Source: Spiractinospora alimapuensis
GTDB taxonomy: Bacteria > Actinomycetota > Actinomycetes > Streptosporangiales > Streptosporangiaceae
Assembly: GCF_018437505.1 (NCBI RefSeq)
Contig: NZ_CP072467.1
Span: forward strand, 4,364,010 to 4,428,009
Length of the DNA stretch: 64,000 bases
Reading direction: 5' to 3'
Below the pieces are notes generated by a model. It worked only from the letters and a program-made list of their open reading frames with translations. It was not told the DNA's origin and searched no databases. Within the stretch, counting starts at the first letter, position 1. Each line of letters opens with the position of its first letter. Below are positions 9,217-17,896 of the stretch, piece after piece. The position numbers were made by a program, and so were the translations under genes.

Positions 9217-9369
9217 GTGGTGGAGTACCTGGGCCACTACCGCTTCCCAGAGCATGACACGGTGACGATCCCGATGATCGCGGTCATCGAGTACGACGGG
9301 GACCGCGTCCACCACATCCGTGAGTACTGGGACACCCACCAATTGGCCACCGCGTCAGCACCGGAGTAG
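9217..9369 (+). pseudogene. SnoaL-like (NTF2 superfamily) C-terminal fragment
   Basis: The frame from the GTG at 9217 reads YLGHYRFPEH, then IPMIAVIEYDGDRV and IREYWD before a TAG stop. This is the C-terminal half of SnoaL-like polyketide cyclase/NTF2 proteins, which normally have 110-150 residues; only 50 remain. No ribosome binding site is evident. It ends about 70 bp before the first CRISPR repeat and lies back to back with the MerR fragment. Confidence 0.5.
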
Positions 9370-9442
9370 CCCGGCACCAAGTTCCGCTCGGCTCCGTCAG
9401 CGCCAACACGCAGGACAGGTGCCCTCGCCCCAGATCCCGTAC

Positions 9443-9592
9443 GGACCATCCCCGCACGCGGGGAAACGACTGCCGCTCGCGCTGGAGGCGGCGGACCAGG
9501 TCGGGACCATCCCCGCGCGCGGGGAAACGACCCGTTCCCTCGAACGCGGTTCGACCTGGCCGGGGGACCATCCCCGCGCGCGGGGAGCAGAC
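9443..9592 (-). CRISPR. Type I-E-like CRISPR array, 3 repeats, 2 spacers
   Basis: Three 28-nt repeats (9443-9470, 9504-9531, 9565-9592) are separated by two 33-nt spacers. The core is CCCCGCGCGCGGGG (CCCCGCACGCGGGG in the first). Repeat and spacer lengths and the palindromic core match actinobacterial type I-E. The repeat at the high-coordinate end has a diverged terminus, and a block shared with the second array's upstream sequence lies beside it. That puts the leader at 9593 onward and transcription on the minus strand. No cas gene is present in the window. Confidence 0.93.
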
Positions 9593-9620
9593 ACTCCCCG
9601 ACCAACACGTTTACCACTGG
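9593..9620 (-). promoter_or_regulatory. Conserved leader block of CRISPR array 1
   Basis: Read on the minus strand, these 28 bases begin CCAGTGGTAA, continue with TGGTCG and end GGAGT directly against the first repeat. The same arrangement at 21539-21566 precedes the second array, with about 21 of 28 positions identical. Shared leader-repeat junctions imply the two arrays were fed by one adaptation machinery. Confidence 0.7.
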
Positions 9621-9665
9621 AAAGCGTCGGATTTCCTTTGTCGGGCACGTTGGTCCGGCTCCGGC

Positions 9666-10997
9666 CTACGGGCGGCCGAGGGCTCGGTAGGTCCAGCCGT
9701 GGGCGCGCCACTCTTCGGGGTCTAGGGCGTTGCGACCGTCGACGATGTTGCGGTGGAGGACGACCTTGGCGAGGGCGCCGGGGTCGGCTTCGCGGAACTC
9801 GGACCACTCGGTGAGGAGGAGGACGGCGTCGGCGTCGTGGGCGGCGTCGAACATGCTCGTCGCGTACTCGAGCTGCGGGTGGGCGGCGCGGGCGTTGTCC
9901 AGGGCCTCGGGATCGTAGACGAGCACGCGGGCGCCCTGGGCGCGGATCGTGGCGGCGACGTCCAGGGCGGGGGAGTCGCGGATGTCGTCGGAGTTGGGCT
10001 TGAACGCGGCGCCCAGCACGCCCACGGTGCGGCCCTCGAAGCTGCCGCCGAGGAGCTCTCGGGCCAGGTCCACCATGCGGGCCCGGCGGCGCTGGTTGAT
10101 GGCGTCGACCTCGCGGAGGAAGGACAGCGCCGGCTCCACCCCGAGTTCGTCGGCCCGGGCCATGAACGCGCGGATGTCCTTCGGGAGACACCCTCCACCG
10201 AAGCCGAGCCCAGGCCCGAGGAACTTGCCGCCGATCCGGTCGTCGTAGGAGAGTGCCTCGGCGAGTTTGTGGACGTCGGCGTGTGTCGTCTCACACACCT
10301 CCGCCATCGCGTTGATGAACGAGATCTTGGTGGCGAGGAACGCGTTGGCCGAGACCTTCACCAGCTCCGCGGTGGGCAGGTCGGTCACCAGGAACGGGAT
10401 GCCTTCGGCGATCTGCGAGGCGAAGACCTCACGCATCACGGCCTCGGCGTGCGCGGACTCGGTTCCGACGACGATCCGGTTCGGCGAGATCGTGTCCCCG
10501 ACCGCGAACCCCTCGCGCAGGAACTCGGGGTTCCACACCAGCTCGGCGTCGGCTCCCACCGGGGCGAGTGCGTGGAGTCGCTCGACCAGTCCGGCCGCGG
10601 TTCCGACCGGCACGGTCGACTTCCCCGCGATGACACACGGGCGGTTGAGGTGCGGCGCCAGGCTGTCCAGCGCGCCGTTCACCTGGGTGAGGTCCGCCGC
10701 GTTGGAGCCCTCCTGCTGCGGTGTTCCGACACAGAGGAAGTGGACGTCCGCGAACGCGCCGACCTCGGCGAAGTCGGTCGTGAACCGGAGACGGCCACTG
10801 TCCACGCCGCGTTTCAGGATGTCGTTGAGGCCCGGCTCGAAGATCGGGGACGTGCCTTTCGACAACTGCGCGATCTTCGCCGGATCCACGTCCAACGCAA
10901 GAACTTCGAAGCCCAGTTCCGCCATGCACGCGGCGTGCGTCGCACCCAGGTATCCGGTCCCGATCACCGACAGCCGGAGCCGTTGCTGCTCGACCAA
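9666..10997 (-). CDS. ugd: UDP-glucose 6-dehydrogenase
   Basis: The enzyme oxidises UDP-glucose to UDP-glucuronate in two NAD-dependent steps, supplying precursors for surface polysaccharides. The N-terminal Rossmann motif is SVIGTGYLGATHA, and the catalytic cysteine lies in GLGFGGGCLPKD near residue 260. The C-terminal UDP-binding domain has GAAFKPNSDDIRDSPAL. A TTG at 10997 with a GAGGAG Shine-Dalgarno gives 443 residues and is better than longer starts. LCP and glycosyltransferase genes lie nearby, consistent with an envelope cluster. Confidence 0.94.
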   Translation of the reverse strand: MVEQQRLRLSVIGTGYLGATHAACMAELGFEVLALDVDPAKIAQLSKGTSPIFEPGLNDILKRGVDSGRLRFTTDFAEVGAFADVHFLCVGTPQQEGSNAADLTQVNGALDSLAPHLNRPCVIAGKSTVPVGTAAGLVERLHALAPVGADAELVWNPEFLREGFAVGDTISPNRIVVGTESAHAEAVMREVFASQIAEGIPFLVTDLPTAELVKVSANAFLATKISFINAMAEVCETTHADVHKLAEALSYDDRIGGKFLGPGLGFGGGCLPKDIRAFMARADELGVEPALSFLREVDAINQRRRARMVDLARELLGGSFEGRTVGVLGAAFKPNSDDIRDSPALDVAATIRAQGARVLVYDPEALDNARAAHPQLEYATSMFDAAHDADAVLLLTEWSEFREADPGALAKVVLHRNIVDGRNALDPEEWRAHGWTYRALGRP

Positions 10998-11171
10998 GCG
11001 TCCGCTCCTCAATCTTGGTAGGCCACAGGGCATGTTACCGGCGCGTCCGCGTCGTTCTGCTGGGGGTCCATCGACCCGGCACTCCAGGATGCCGGTCGCG
11101 CCGCCCAGTGGCGGGTTGGCGTCGCCGAACCGCCCGCCGTGCTTCGGTGTCCGCCCGATGCCCGCCCGGTG

Positions 11172-11726
11172 TCAGCCCCGCTGGAACGGAGTGGTGGTTC
11201 GTTCGGGGTCGTCGCTCGTCAGCCCGCCGATCGGGCGGGGCGCCACCGCCGGTTCGACTCGTTCCGTGAGCGGGGGCCGCGACACCGATCCACCGCCCAT
11301 CTCCATCTCGGGTTCCTCCGGCCAACGCCGCCACCGGGAGGGCGCGAGAGCCGAGACGAAGAGCAGTGGCCCCAGGACGAGACTCATCGACAGCACCGGC
11401 CCCACCGGATCGAGCGTCGTGTCGGTCTGCAGCCAGGACGGCAGCACCGACTCCATGGACGCGTAGTTGATCAGCGGCCACAGTCCGGCCGTCAGGAGCC
11501 CGGCCCCCGGCAGCAACGCGGCCAAGGGCGAGATGCGGGTGCCGCACAGGAGGGCACACACCAGCCCCACCGCCAGGATGACGGCCACGGCGTTCAGGAG
11601 GGAGGGGTCGCCCAGGGAGTCGGCCGAGAACTGTTCCTCGAACTCGGCGGCGGCCCAGGCGATGCCGGCGTACAGGGCGGGGAAGGCCAGGAGACCGGCG
11701 ACGAGTCCCAGGGAGTGGCGGAGCAC
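11172..11726 (-). CDS. Hypothetical membrane protein
   Basis: No family was recognised. The 184-residue product has about four hydrophobic segments (roughly residues 5-27, 45-63, 67-90 and 110-128) and a polar, proline-rich C-terminal tail of about 50 residues. An acidic stretch (EFEEQFSADSLGD) lies between the first two helices and may be exposed. It is downstream of the LCP gene on the same strand, with a gap of about 130 bp, so an envelope-related role is possible but unproven. Confidence 0.7.
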   Translation of the reverse strand: MLRHSLGLVAGLLAFPALYAGIAWAAAEFEEQFSADSLGDPSLLNAVAVILAVGLVCALLCGTRISPLAALLPGAGLLTAGLWPLINYASMESVLPSWLQTDTTLDPVGPVLSMSLVLGPLLFVSALAPSRWRRWPEEPEMEMGGGSVSRPPLTERVEPAVAPRPIGGLTSDDPERTTTPFQRG

Positions 11727-11855
11727 CGCGTCCTCCTCGGTTGTTCGGGGTGTCTCCGGTACCTACCCACCTCGGGCGCATCCGTCACACCCGACCGGTG
11801 GCGAATCGCCGCGTCCGCCGGCGTTCCCGTCACGCCGCCCCCCGGGACGACCCAC

Positions 11856-13484
11856 TCATGAACACATGTGGTCCTGCGCCGTGTTGGTGTTGAGGTCGTT
11901 CCGGTTGGTGTTCCCGTCCTCGGCCGGTTCCTCTTCCTCCTGGTCGGCCGCCGCCTCGGGTGCCTCGACCGTCTCGAAGTTGAAGCCGAGCACGACCGTG
12001 ATGGTCTGGTCGAGCTGACTGTCCTCCACGAGCTCCGCCCCCGGGATGCGTTCGGCGACGCTCTCGGCGACGTCCTCCTGGCCCGGCGAGTGGCGGACCT
12101 GTGTCTTCTGCACGTCGGTGTTGGACCAGTTGTCCGCGGCCTCCGGCACCTCGTAGCCGGCTCGTCGGAGCGCCTCGCGTGCCTGGGCTCCGAGTCCCGG
12201 GATTCCGGCGCCGTTGTAGATCTCCACGGTGACCTCGCTCGGCGCGGGGCCTTCGGGTTGGGCTGTGTCCGTTTCGGGCGCGTCGGTGAGGGGCTGGTCT
12301 CCCTCGAGCCGCTGGAACAGCGCGTCGGCCTCGTCGGAGTTCCAGGTCACCGCGGACTCACCGCTCGGAGTGCGGAAGTCGACCTGGTCGATCGGCACCT
12401 GGGTGAAGCTGACGTCCTCCAGCCCGAGCCCGCTCATCTGGTCCGCCAACTGGCGGATGGTGCCGGTGTCCAGGCTCTCGTCCACGGTGACGGAGCCGAG
12501 CGCCGCGTCGAGGAACCCGGTGAGACGGGTCGGGTCGCTGAGGGTGTTGCTGCTCAGGGCCCGGTCGAACATCGCCGAGAGCACCTGGTGCTGGCGGTCG
12601 ATCCGGTCGAGGTCACCATCGGCGGTCTTGCGGGTTCGGGCGAAGCCGAGCGCCTCCGTGCCGTTGATCTCGTGGGTGCCGGCCTCCAGAGCGAGGTGCG
12701 CCTTCTCGTCGTAGATGGGTTCGGGCAGGCACACTTCGATGCCGCCCAACGCGTCCACGATCTCGACGAAGCCGCCGAAGTTGACCTCCACGTAGTGGTC
12801 GATCCGGATCCCGGTGTTGGACTCCACGGTCTGGATCGCCAGCGCGGGGCCGCCCAACGAGTACGCCGCGTTGATCTTGCTGGGTTCGTAGCCCGGGATC
12901 GGGACCCAGGAGTCGCGGGGCACCCCGACGACACTGACGTGTTCGCGGTCGGCGTGCAGCCGGATGAGCATCATCGTGTCCGAGCGGTCATCAGGCCGGG
13001 GTTCGTCCGCGGCCGGGGTCTCGCCACCGTGCCGCTGGTCGCTACCCAGGACGAGGATGGTCCGTGCACCGGTGGGGCCCGCCTCGGGGCGGTCCTCGTC
13101 GGCCAGGCCGCCGAAGACGTCCGACCGGTTCATCTGGCCCGACACCCATCCCGACACCGCCCAAGCCGTGCCGGACGCCAGCAGGATCACGATGGACATC
13201 ACGCTGCAGGTGATCAACGCCCATCGCTGCCGCTGCAGGCTGCTGCCCGGCAGCAACGGGGGCCGGTTCGACCCTCCAGACCCTCCGGACCCGCCAGCGG
13301 CGTCAGATCCACCCGAGGAACCCGACCCCCCGGAACCACTCGAACCCCCGGAACCGCCCCCCGAGCTCGTGGAACCCGACGCGCGCTCTGGATTGGGTGG
13401 CAAAGGACTCGACTGGATGCGCTGGAACCGGGCGCTCTCCGGCTTCCGTCCGCGTCCAGGCCCCGTACCGTCCCCGCCAACCAT
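11856..13484 (-). CDS. LytR-CpsA-Psr (LCP) family protein with LytR_C domain
   Basis: LCP enzymes attach glycopolymers to peptidoglycan on the outer face of the membrane. A long N-terminal Gly/Ser/Pro-rich cytoplasmic segment precedes one TM helix at about residues 95-120. The LCP domain shows ILVLGSDQR, DRSDTMMLIRL, VPRDSWV, KINAAYSLGG and FARTRK...RIDRQHQVL, including the arginines and aspartates that bind the lipid pyrophosphate. A C-terminal LytR_C domain (EIYNGAGIPGLG) follows. The ATG at 13484 lies inside a longer frame and is preferred. The neighbouring glycosyltransferase gene starts divergently about 200 bp away. Confidence 0.92.
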   Translation of the reverse strand: MVGGDGTGPGRGRKPESARFQRIQSSPLPPNPERASGSTSSGGGSGGSSGSGGSGSSGGSDAAGGSGGSGGSNRPPLLPGSSLQRQRWALITCSVMSIVILLASGTAWAVSGWVSGQMNRSDVFGGLADEDRPEAGPTGARTILVLGSDQRHGGETPAADEPRPDDRSDTMMLIRLHADREHVSVVGVPRDSWVPIPGYEPSKINAAYSLGGPALAIQTVESNTGIRIDHYVEVNFGGFVEIVDALGGIEVCLPEPIYDEKAHLALEAGTHEINGTEALGFARTRKTADGDLDRIDRQHQVLSAMFDRALSSNTLSDPTRLTGFLDAALGSVTVDESLDTGTIRQLADQMSGLGLEDVSFTQVPIDQVDFRTPSGESAVTWNSDEADALFQRLEGDQPLTDAPETDTAQPEGPAPSEVTVEIYNGAGIPGLGAQAREALRRAGYEVPEAADNWSNTDVQKTQVRHSPGQEDVAESVAERIPGAELVEDSQLDQTITVVLGFNFETVEAPEAAADQEEEEPAEDGNTNRNDLNTNTAQDHMCS

Positions 13485-13691
13485 CGACCATCCCCCCAGA
13501 AGGTCGTAATGCGTACGCCACCAGAGTGGCAAAAAAGTGCCGCGTGTACCCGGAAGGCGGGACTACGGCGTGTTCGGCGTTTCTTCCCCGGTTCGTCCGA
13601 TCCGCACGTCGCGATTCACCCACGTGATCCGACGTAGAGTAACGTTGCGATGCCAAGATGGACCGTTGTTTGGCGCGAATAGGGATGCCCT

Positions 13692-14711
13692 GTGGATACG
13701 CACGTCACTTGGCCGGCTGTCTCGGTCATCATGCCCGTCCTCAACGAGGAGCGGCACCTCGCGGCGAGCGTTAAACACGTACTTGAGCAGGACTATCCGG
13801 GAGAACTCGAGGTCGTCCTCGGAGTTGGGCCGTCCGCGGACCGGACCGAGGAGGTCGCCCGGTCGCTCGCGGAGAACGATCCCCGGGTGAAGGTCGTGGC
13901 GAACCCGACCGGCCGCACCCCGTCGGGGCTCAACGCCGCGATCGGCGCCTCCAGCCACGAGATCGTCGCCCGGATCGACGGCCACGCGATGATGCCGGCG
14001 GACTACCTGCGGGTCGCGGTGGAGACGCTGCGCGAGACCAATGCCGACAACGTCGGCGGCATCATGGCCGCCGAGGGTGAGTCCGCCTGGGAACGCGCCG
14101 TCGCCGTCGCCATGACATCCAAGATCGGGGTGGGCAACGCCCGGTTCCACACCGGCGGCCAGGCGGGCCCCGCGGACACCGTCTACCTGGGTGTGTTCCG
14201 CCGGTCGGCGCTGGAGCGGGTGCAGGGCTACGACGAGGCCTTCCTGCGCGCCCAGGACTGGGAGATGAACCACCGCATCCGGGCCACCGGCGGCACGGTG
14301 TGGTTCCAGCCCCGCATGCGGGTGTCCTACCGTCCACGCCCCAACATTCGGGCTCTCGGCCGGCAGTACTTCCACTACGGACGTTGGCGTCGCGTGGTGG
14401 CGCGCCAGCACCGGGGAACCATCAACCTGCGCTACCTCGCCCCACCGGCGGCCCTCGTCGCCATAGTCGCGGGGGCGGTCGGCGGCTTCCTGTTCCCGCC
14501 CGCGTGGCTGGTGCCCGGGGCGTACCTCGCGGGAATCCTCGCGGCGTCGGTTCCGTTGGGTCGGGGGGAAGGATTGCGCGCCCGCCTGTTCATCCCGGTG
14601 ACCCTGGCGACCATGCACCTCACCTGGGGCGCCGGGTTCCTCACCAGTCCACCGAGTCTGGGGCGGGACTCGCGCACCGCGGCCGCCTCGCGGCCCGCGA
14701 CCACCTCCTGA
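13692..14711 (+). CDS. Glycosyltransferase family 2, membrane-associated
   Basis: This GT-A fold transferase resembles ExoA/succinoglycan-type enzymes. It shows VSVIMPVLNEERHLAASV at the N-terminus, GPSADRTEEVA, the R-I-D-G-H acidic site and QDWEMNHRIRATGG near residue 195. Two to three TM helices occupy about residues 250-310. It likely builds a surface polysaccharide on a lipid carrier. It starts with GTG, divergent from the LCP gene, so one regulatory region may serve both. No specific sugar can be inferred. Confidence 0.88.
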   Translation: MDTHVTWPAVSVIMPVLNEERHLAASVKHVLEQDYPGELEVVLGVGPSADRTEEVARSLAENDPRVKVVANPTGRTPSGLNAAIGASSHEIVARIDGHAMMPADYLRVAVETLRETNADNVGGIMAAEGESAWERAVAVAMTSKIGVGNARFHTGGQAGPADTVYLGVFRRSALERVQGYDEAFLRAQDWEMNHRIRATGGTVWFQPRMRVSYRPRPNIRALGRQYFHYGRWRRVVARQHRGTINLRYLAPPAALVAIVAGAVGGFLFPPAWLVPGAYLAGILAASVPLGRGEGLRARLFIPVTLATMHLTWGAGFLTSPPSLGRDSRTAAASRPATTS

Positions 14712-14829
14712 CCGAGTGTGACACTTCGATCGGCCCACGGCCCGTGCTCGGGTAACGTCCGTGGGGGGTAACAAACGCGTCTTGGGCGCGGTAGGCATGC
14801 GGTGAACGCGGACAGTGTTGGGCGGCAGC

Positions 14830-16455
14830 GTGACAGCGACGGCAGTGGACAAGAACGAGGGCACCGGCGGCGTCGTCACCGAGGCCGCGCGGCGGCGCAC
14901 CTTCGCCGTCATCTCCCACCCCGACGCCGGTAAGTCGACGCTGACCGAGGCGCTGGCCCTGCACGCCGCGGCCATCACCTCCGCCGGAGCCGTCCACGGC
15001 AAGGGCGAACGCCGGGGCGTCACCTCGGACTGGATGGAGATGGAGCAGGCCCGCGGGATCTCCATCACCTCCGCCGCACTGCGCATCGAGTACGACGACT
15101 GCGTACTGAACCTGTTGGACACCCCCGGCCACGCCGACTTCTCCGAGGACACCTACCGGGTGCTCGCCGCGGTCGACTGCGCCATCATGCTGCTGGACTC
15201 GGCGAAGGGTCTCGAGGCCCAGACACTGAAACTGTTCGACGTCTGCCGTAACCGCCGCACCCCGGTCATCACCTTCGTCAACAAGTGGGACCGCCCGGGC
15301 CGCGAGCCCCTGGAGCTGCTGGACGAGATCGAGCAGCGGATCGGCCTGCGCCCCACCCCGCTGAACTGGCCGGTGGGGATCGCGGGCGACTTCCGTGGTC
15401 TGGTCGACCGGGCCACCGGCGGCTACACCAAGTTCCACCGCACTCCGGGCGGGGCCACGCGGGCGCAGGAGGAGCACCTGACCCGTGAGCAGGCCGCGGA
15501 GGTCGAGCAGCAGGCATGGGCCGACACGGTGGACGAGCTGGACCTCATCGAGGAGATCGGCGCCAACTACGACGAGGCGTCCTTCCGCTCCGGACACTCC
15601 ACGCCGGTGCTCTTCGGCGCGGCGCTGCCCAACTTCGGGGTTGGCGCTCTCCTGGACACCCTGGTCCGACTGGCTCCCGCGCCCGCCGACCAGCCGGACG
15701 CCAAGGGAGGAACGCGGGAGATCGGCTCCCCCTTCTCCGGCCAGGTGTTCAAGATGCAGGCCAACATGGACAAGGCGCACCGCGACCGGATGGCGTTCGT
15801 GCGCGTCTGCTCCGGTCAGTTCGAACGCGGCATGGTTCTCACCCACGCCGCCACGGGGCGTCCGTTCGCCACCAAGTACTCCCAGGCGGTCTTCGGCTCG
15901 GAGCGTTCCACCATCGACACCGCCTACCCCGGCGACGTGATCGCGCTGGTCAACGCCCAGGCGCTGCGCGTGGGGGACACCCTCTACGAGGGGCCGAAGG
16001 TCGAGTTCCCGCCGATCCCCAGCTTCGCGCCGGAGAACTTCATGGTTGCCCGGGCCAAGGACTCGGGACGCTACAAGCAGTTCCGGCGCGGTATCGAACA
16101 GCTCGACAGTGAGGGCGTCGTGCAGGTGTTGGTCTCCGACGTCCGCGGCGAACAGGCCCCGGTGCTGGCCGCGGTGGGTCCGCTGCAGTTCGACGTGGTG
16201 AAGCACCGCATGGAGCAGGAGTTCAACGCCCCCATCGAGCTCTCGACGCTCGACTACAACGTCGCTCGCCGCACCACCCCGGAGTCCGCCCCCAAGATCC
16301 ACGGGCTGTCCGGCGCCGAGGTGCTCACTCGCCGCCAGGACTCCGAACTCCTCGCGCTCATCCACAACAAGTGGCGTCTTCGCGTCATCGAGCGCGACCA
16401 TCCCGACCTGGTCCTCGAGGCCCTCCTCGCCGGAGGCGTCGAAGAGGAGTCCTGA
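14830..16455 (+). CDS. prfC: Peptide chain release factor 3
   Basis: RF3 is a translational GTPase that recycles RF1/RF2 after termination. The G domain has SHPDAGKST (P-loop), DTPGHADF and NKWDRPG, followed by the EF-Tu-like domain 2 and the RF3 C-terminal domain ('VQVLVSDVRGEQAPVLAAVG'). Length (541 residues) is standard. The GTG at 14830 is chosen because the family starts shortly before ARRRTFAVISHPDAGKST; a TTG at 14815 is an alternative. It is monocistronic and convergent with rpmG. Confidence 0.95.
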   Translation: MTATAVDKNEGTGGVVTEAARRRTFAVISHPDAGKSTLTEALALHAAAITSAGAVHGKGERRGVTSDWMEMEQARGISITSAALRIEYDDCVLNLLDTPGHADFSEDTYRVLAAVDCAIMLLDSAKGLEAQTLKLFDVCRNRRTPVITFVNKWDRPGREPLELLDEIEQRIGLRPTPLNWPVGIAGDFRGLVDRATGGYTKFHRTPGGATRAQEEHLTREQAAEVEQQAWADTVDELDLIEEIGANYDEASFRSGHSTPVLFGAALPNFGVGALLDTLVRLAPAPADQPDAKGGTREIGSPFSGQVFKMQANMDKAHRDRMAFVRVCSGQFERGMVLTHAATGRPFATKYSQAVFGSERSTIDTAYPGDVIALVNAQALRVGDTLYEGPKVEFPPIPSFAPENFMVARAKDSGRYKQFRRGIEQLDSEGVVQVLVSDVRGEQAPVLAAVGPLQFDVVKHRMEQEFNAPIELSTLDYNVARRTTPESAPKIHGLSGAEVLTRRQDSELLALIHNKWRLRVIERDHPDLVLEALLAGGVEEES

Positions 16456-16792
16456 GGCCCTCGCCATCCTGGCCCGCCCCGAGAGCGACGGACGTCGCCC
16501 GACCGGGTCACGCGAGAGCGGCGTCTGGGGTGAAGCACGCCGAGGCGGGACAGCCCCGCGTCGGCCGGCTCACCGGTCGCGTGGTCTCGCCCCACCCGCT
16601 CCGACGGAGAGGTGGCCGCACCGACCACCGTGGATGCGTGCGGGTGCCGCTGGCGTTGGACAGGTCTCCGTCATCGAGGCACGTGTCCAGGCGCGTTCGT
16701 CGGTGTTTCGCCCGCCGAGGTGGCGGCGCCCCGGCCGAGCGGGCTCGATGCCGGCTTTCCGGCATCCGTTCGCCCGGCTCGGGTTACGGCCG
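16456..16792. other. Intergenic region between convergent prfC and rpmG
   Basis: No coding sequence is supported in these 337 bases. Near the rpmG end, 16747-16766 forms an 8-bp perfect hairpin (GATGCCGG, loop CTTT, CCGGCATC) without a U-run. It probably serves as a terminator for one or both convergent genes. Confidence 0.5.
16747..16766. terminator. Hairpin terminator between prfC and rpmG
   Basis: A perfect 8-bp stem with a 4-nt loop lies 27 bp after the rpmG stop and about 290 bp after prfC. Actinobacterial terminators often lack a U-tract, so this is plausible but not certain. Confidence 0.5.
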
Positions 16793-16957
16793 TTATCGGG
16801 CCTCGCGGAACTCCACGTGCTGACGTGCCACGGGGTCGAACTTGCGCAGCGTCAGACGGTCGGGTGTGTTCCGGCGGCTCTTGCGGGTGACGTAGGTGTA
16901 GCCCGTGCCCGCGGTGGAACGCAGGCGGATGATGGGGCGTGCGTCGGACGTGGCCAT
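16793..16957 (-). CDS. rpmG: 50S ribosomal protein L33, zinc-independent form
   Basis: The 54-residue product begins [17 protein letters not shown] and contains [14 protein letters not shown] and [16 protein letters not shown], clearly L33. It has no cysteines, so it lacks the two CxxC zinc ligands: this is the 'C-minus' paralog. Such paralogs replace the zinc-binding version under zinc shortage and are typically repressed by Zur. A GGGAGGATC Shine-Dalgarno precedes the ATG. A Zur-box-like palindrome lies 44 bp upstream. It is downstream of the importer operon on the same strand but has its own apparent control. Confidence 0.93.
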   Translation of the reverse strand: MATSDARPIIRLRSTAGTGYTYVTRKSRRNTPDRLTLRKFDPVARQHVEFREAR

Positions 16958-17000
16958 GGTGGATCCTCCCTGCCGGGGGACGGTTACCGCCCAGCACGGG

Positions 17001-17015
17001 TGATAACGGTTTTCA
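17001..17015 (-). promoter_or_regulatory. Putative Zur box upstream of rpmG
   Basis: The 15-mer TGATAACGGTTTTCA is a 7-1-7 palindrome with 6 of 7 arm positions complementary. It closely resembles actinobacterial Zur boxes (TGAnAAY-n-RTTnTCA). It sits 44 bp upstream of a zinc-free L33 gene, the classic Zur target. Confidence 0.7.
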
Positions 17016-17038
17016 GTGCCGAAGTATTCTCCTGTGGC

Positions 17039-17896
17039 TCACCCGATCGGCGCACGGGGGAGGACCAGCGGTGTCCCGGTCAGAGGATCGGGGATCACCT
17101 CGCAGCGCAGGTCGAACACGGCGCGCACCGTTTCCGGGGTGATCACCTCCGTGGGTGGGCCACTTCCCGCCACGGCGCCGTCGCGCATGACCACCAGGTG
17201 GTCGGCGTAGCGGCAGGCGAGGTTCAGGTCGTGCAGTACGAGGATCACCGTCCGCCCCCGGTCGCGGTTGAGCCGCCGGAGGAGGTCGAGGACCTCCACC
17301 TGGTGGGCGAGGTCGAGGAAGGTGGTCGGCTCGTCCAGCAGCATCACATCCGTGTCCTGCGCCAGGGCCAGCGCGATCCAGACGCGTTGGCGCTGCCCTC
17401 CGGAGAGTTCGTCCACGGGCCGGTGGGCGAGGTCGGAGACGCCGGTGGCGGCGAGTGCGTCCGCCACGGCCTCCTCGTCCGTCCGTGACCACTGGCGGAA
17501 CCACTTCTGGTGCGGGTGGCGCCCCCGACCGACCAGGTCGACCACCGTCACTCCGTCCGGGGTGAGGGGCTGCTGGGGGAGCAGACCCACCCGTTGGGCC
17601 AGGGTGCGCGGCGGGAGTCGCGCGATCCGCGCTCCGTCGAGGATCACCTGACCGCTTCGCGGGGTCAGCAGCCGACCGAGACCACGCAGCAGGGTGGACT
17701 TCCCGCAGCCGTTCGGTCCGACGATCGCACTGACGCGTCCGGTGGGAAGGGTCTCCGAGAGTTCCTCCACCACCAGGCTGGCCCCGTAGCCCAGGCTCAG
17801 CCCGTCCGCGGTGAGGCCGGCGTGGGCCGGGTCGACGGTGTCCTCGTCGGTGGTCGCGAGGGTCAGGTCGACGGTGGGTCGGCCTCGGTTCGTCAT
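17039..17896 (-). CDS. B12-type ABC importer, ATP-binding protein (BtuD-like)
   Basis: This ATPase of a FecCD-class importer has Walker A GPNGCGKST at residues 60-68, LSGGQ at 164-168 and Walker B VMLLDEP at 184-190, with the H-loop in LVLHDLNLACRYADH. Homology alone would give 'iron-siderophore ATPase', but the operon lies behind a cobalamin riboswitch, so corrinoid uptake is inferred. The ATG at 17896 overlaps the permease stop by 4 bp (ATGA). The much longer frame upstream is discarded because it only reads through the permease gene. Confidence 0.9.
   Translation of the reverse strand: MTNRGRPTVDLTLATTDEDTVDPAHAGLTADGLSLGYGASLVVEELSETLPTGRVSAIVGPNGCGKSTLLRGLGRLLTPRSGQVILDGARIARLPPRTLAQRVGLLPQQPLTPDGVTVVDLVGRGRHPHQKWFRQWSRTDEEAVADALAATGVSDLAHRPVDELSGGQRQRVWIALALAQDTDVMLLDEPTTFLDLAHQVEVLDLLRRLNRDRGRTVILVLHDLNLACRYADHLVVMRDGAVAGSGPPTEVITPETVRAVFDLRCEVIPDPLTGTPLVLPRAPIG

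Noticed and set aside
7147-9342. 731-codon minus-strand open frame opposite purK and purE
   Set aside because: Antisense shadow of two conserved enzymes. Only the short MerR-like part at 9061-9199 lies outside them and is kept, as a fragment.
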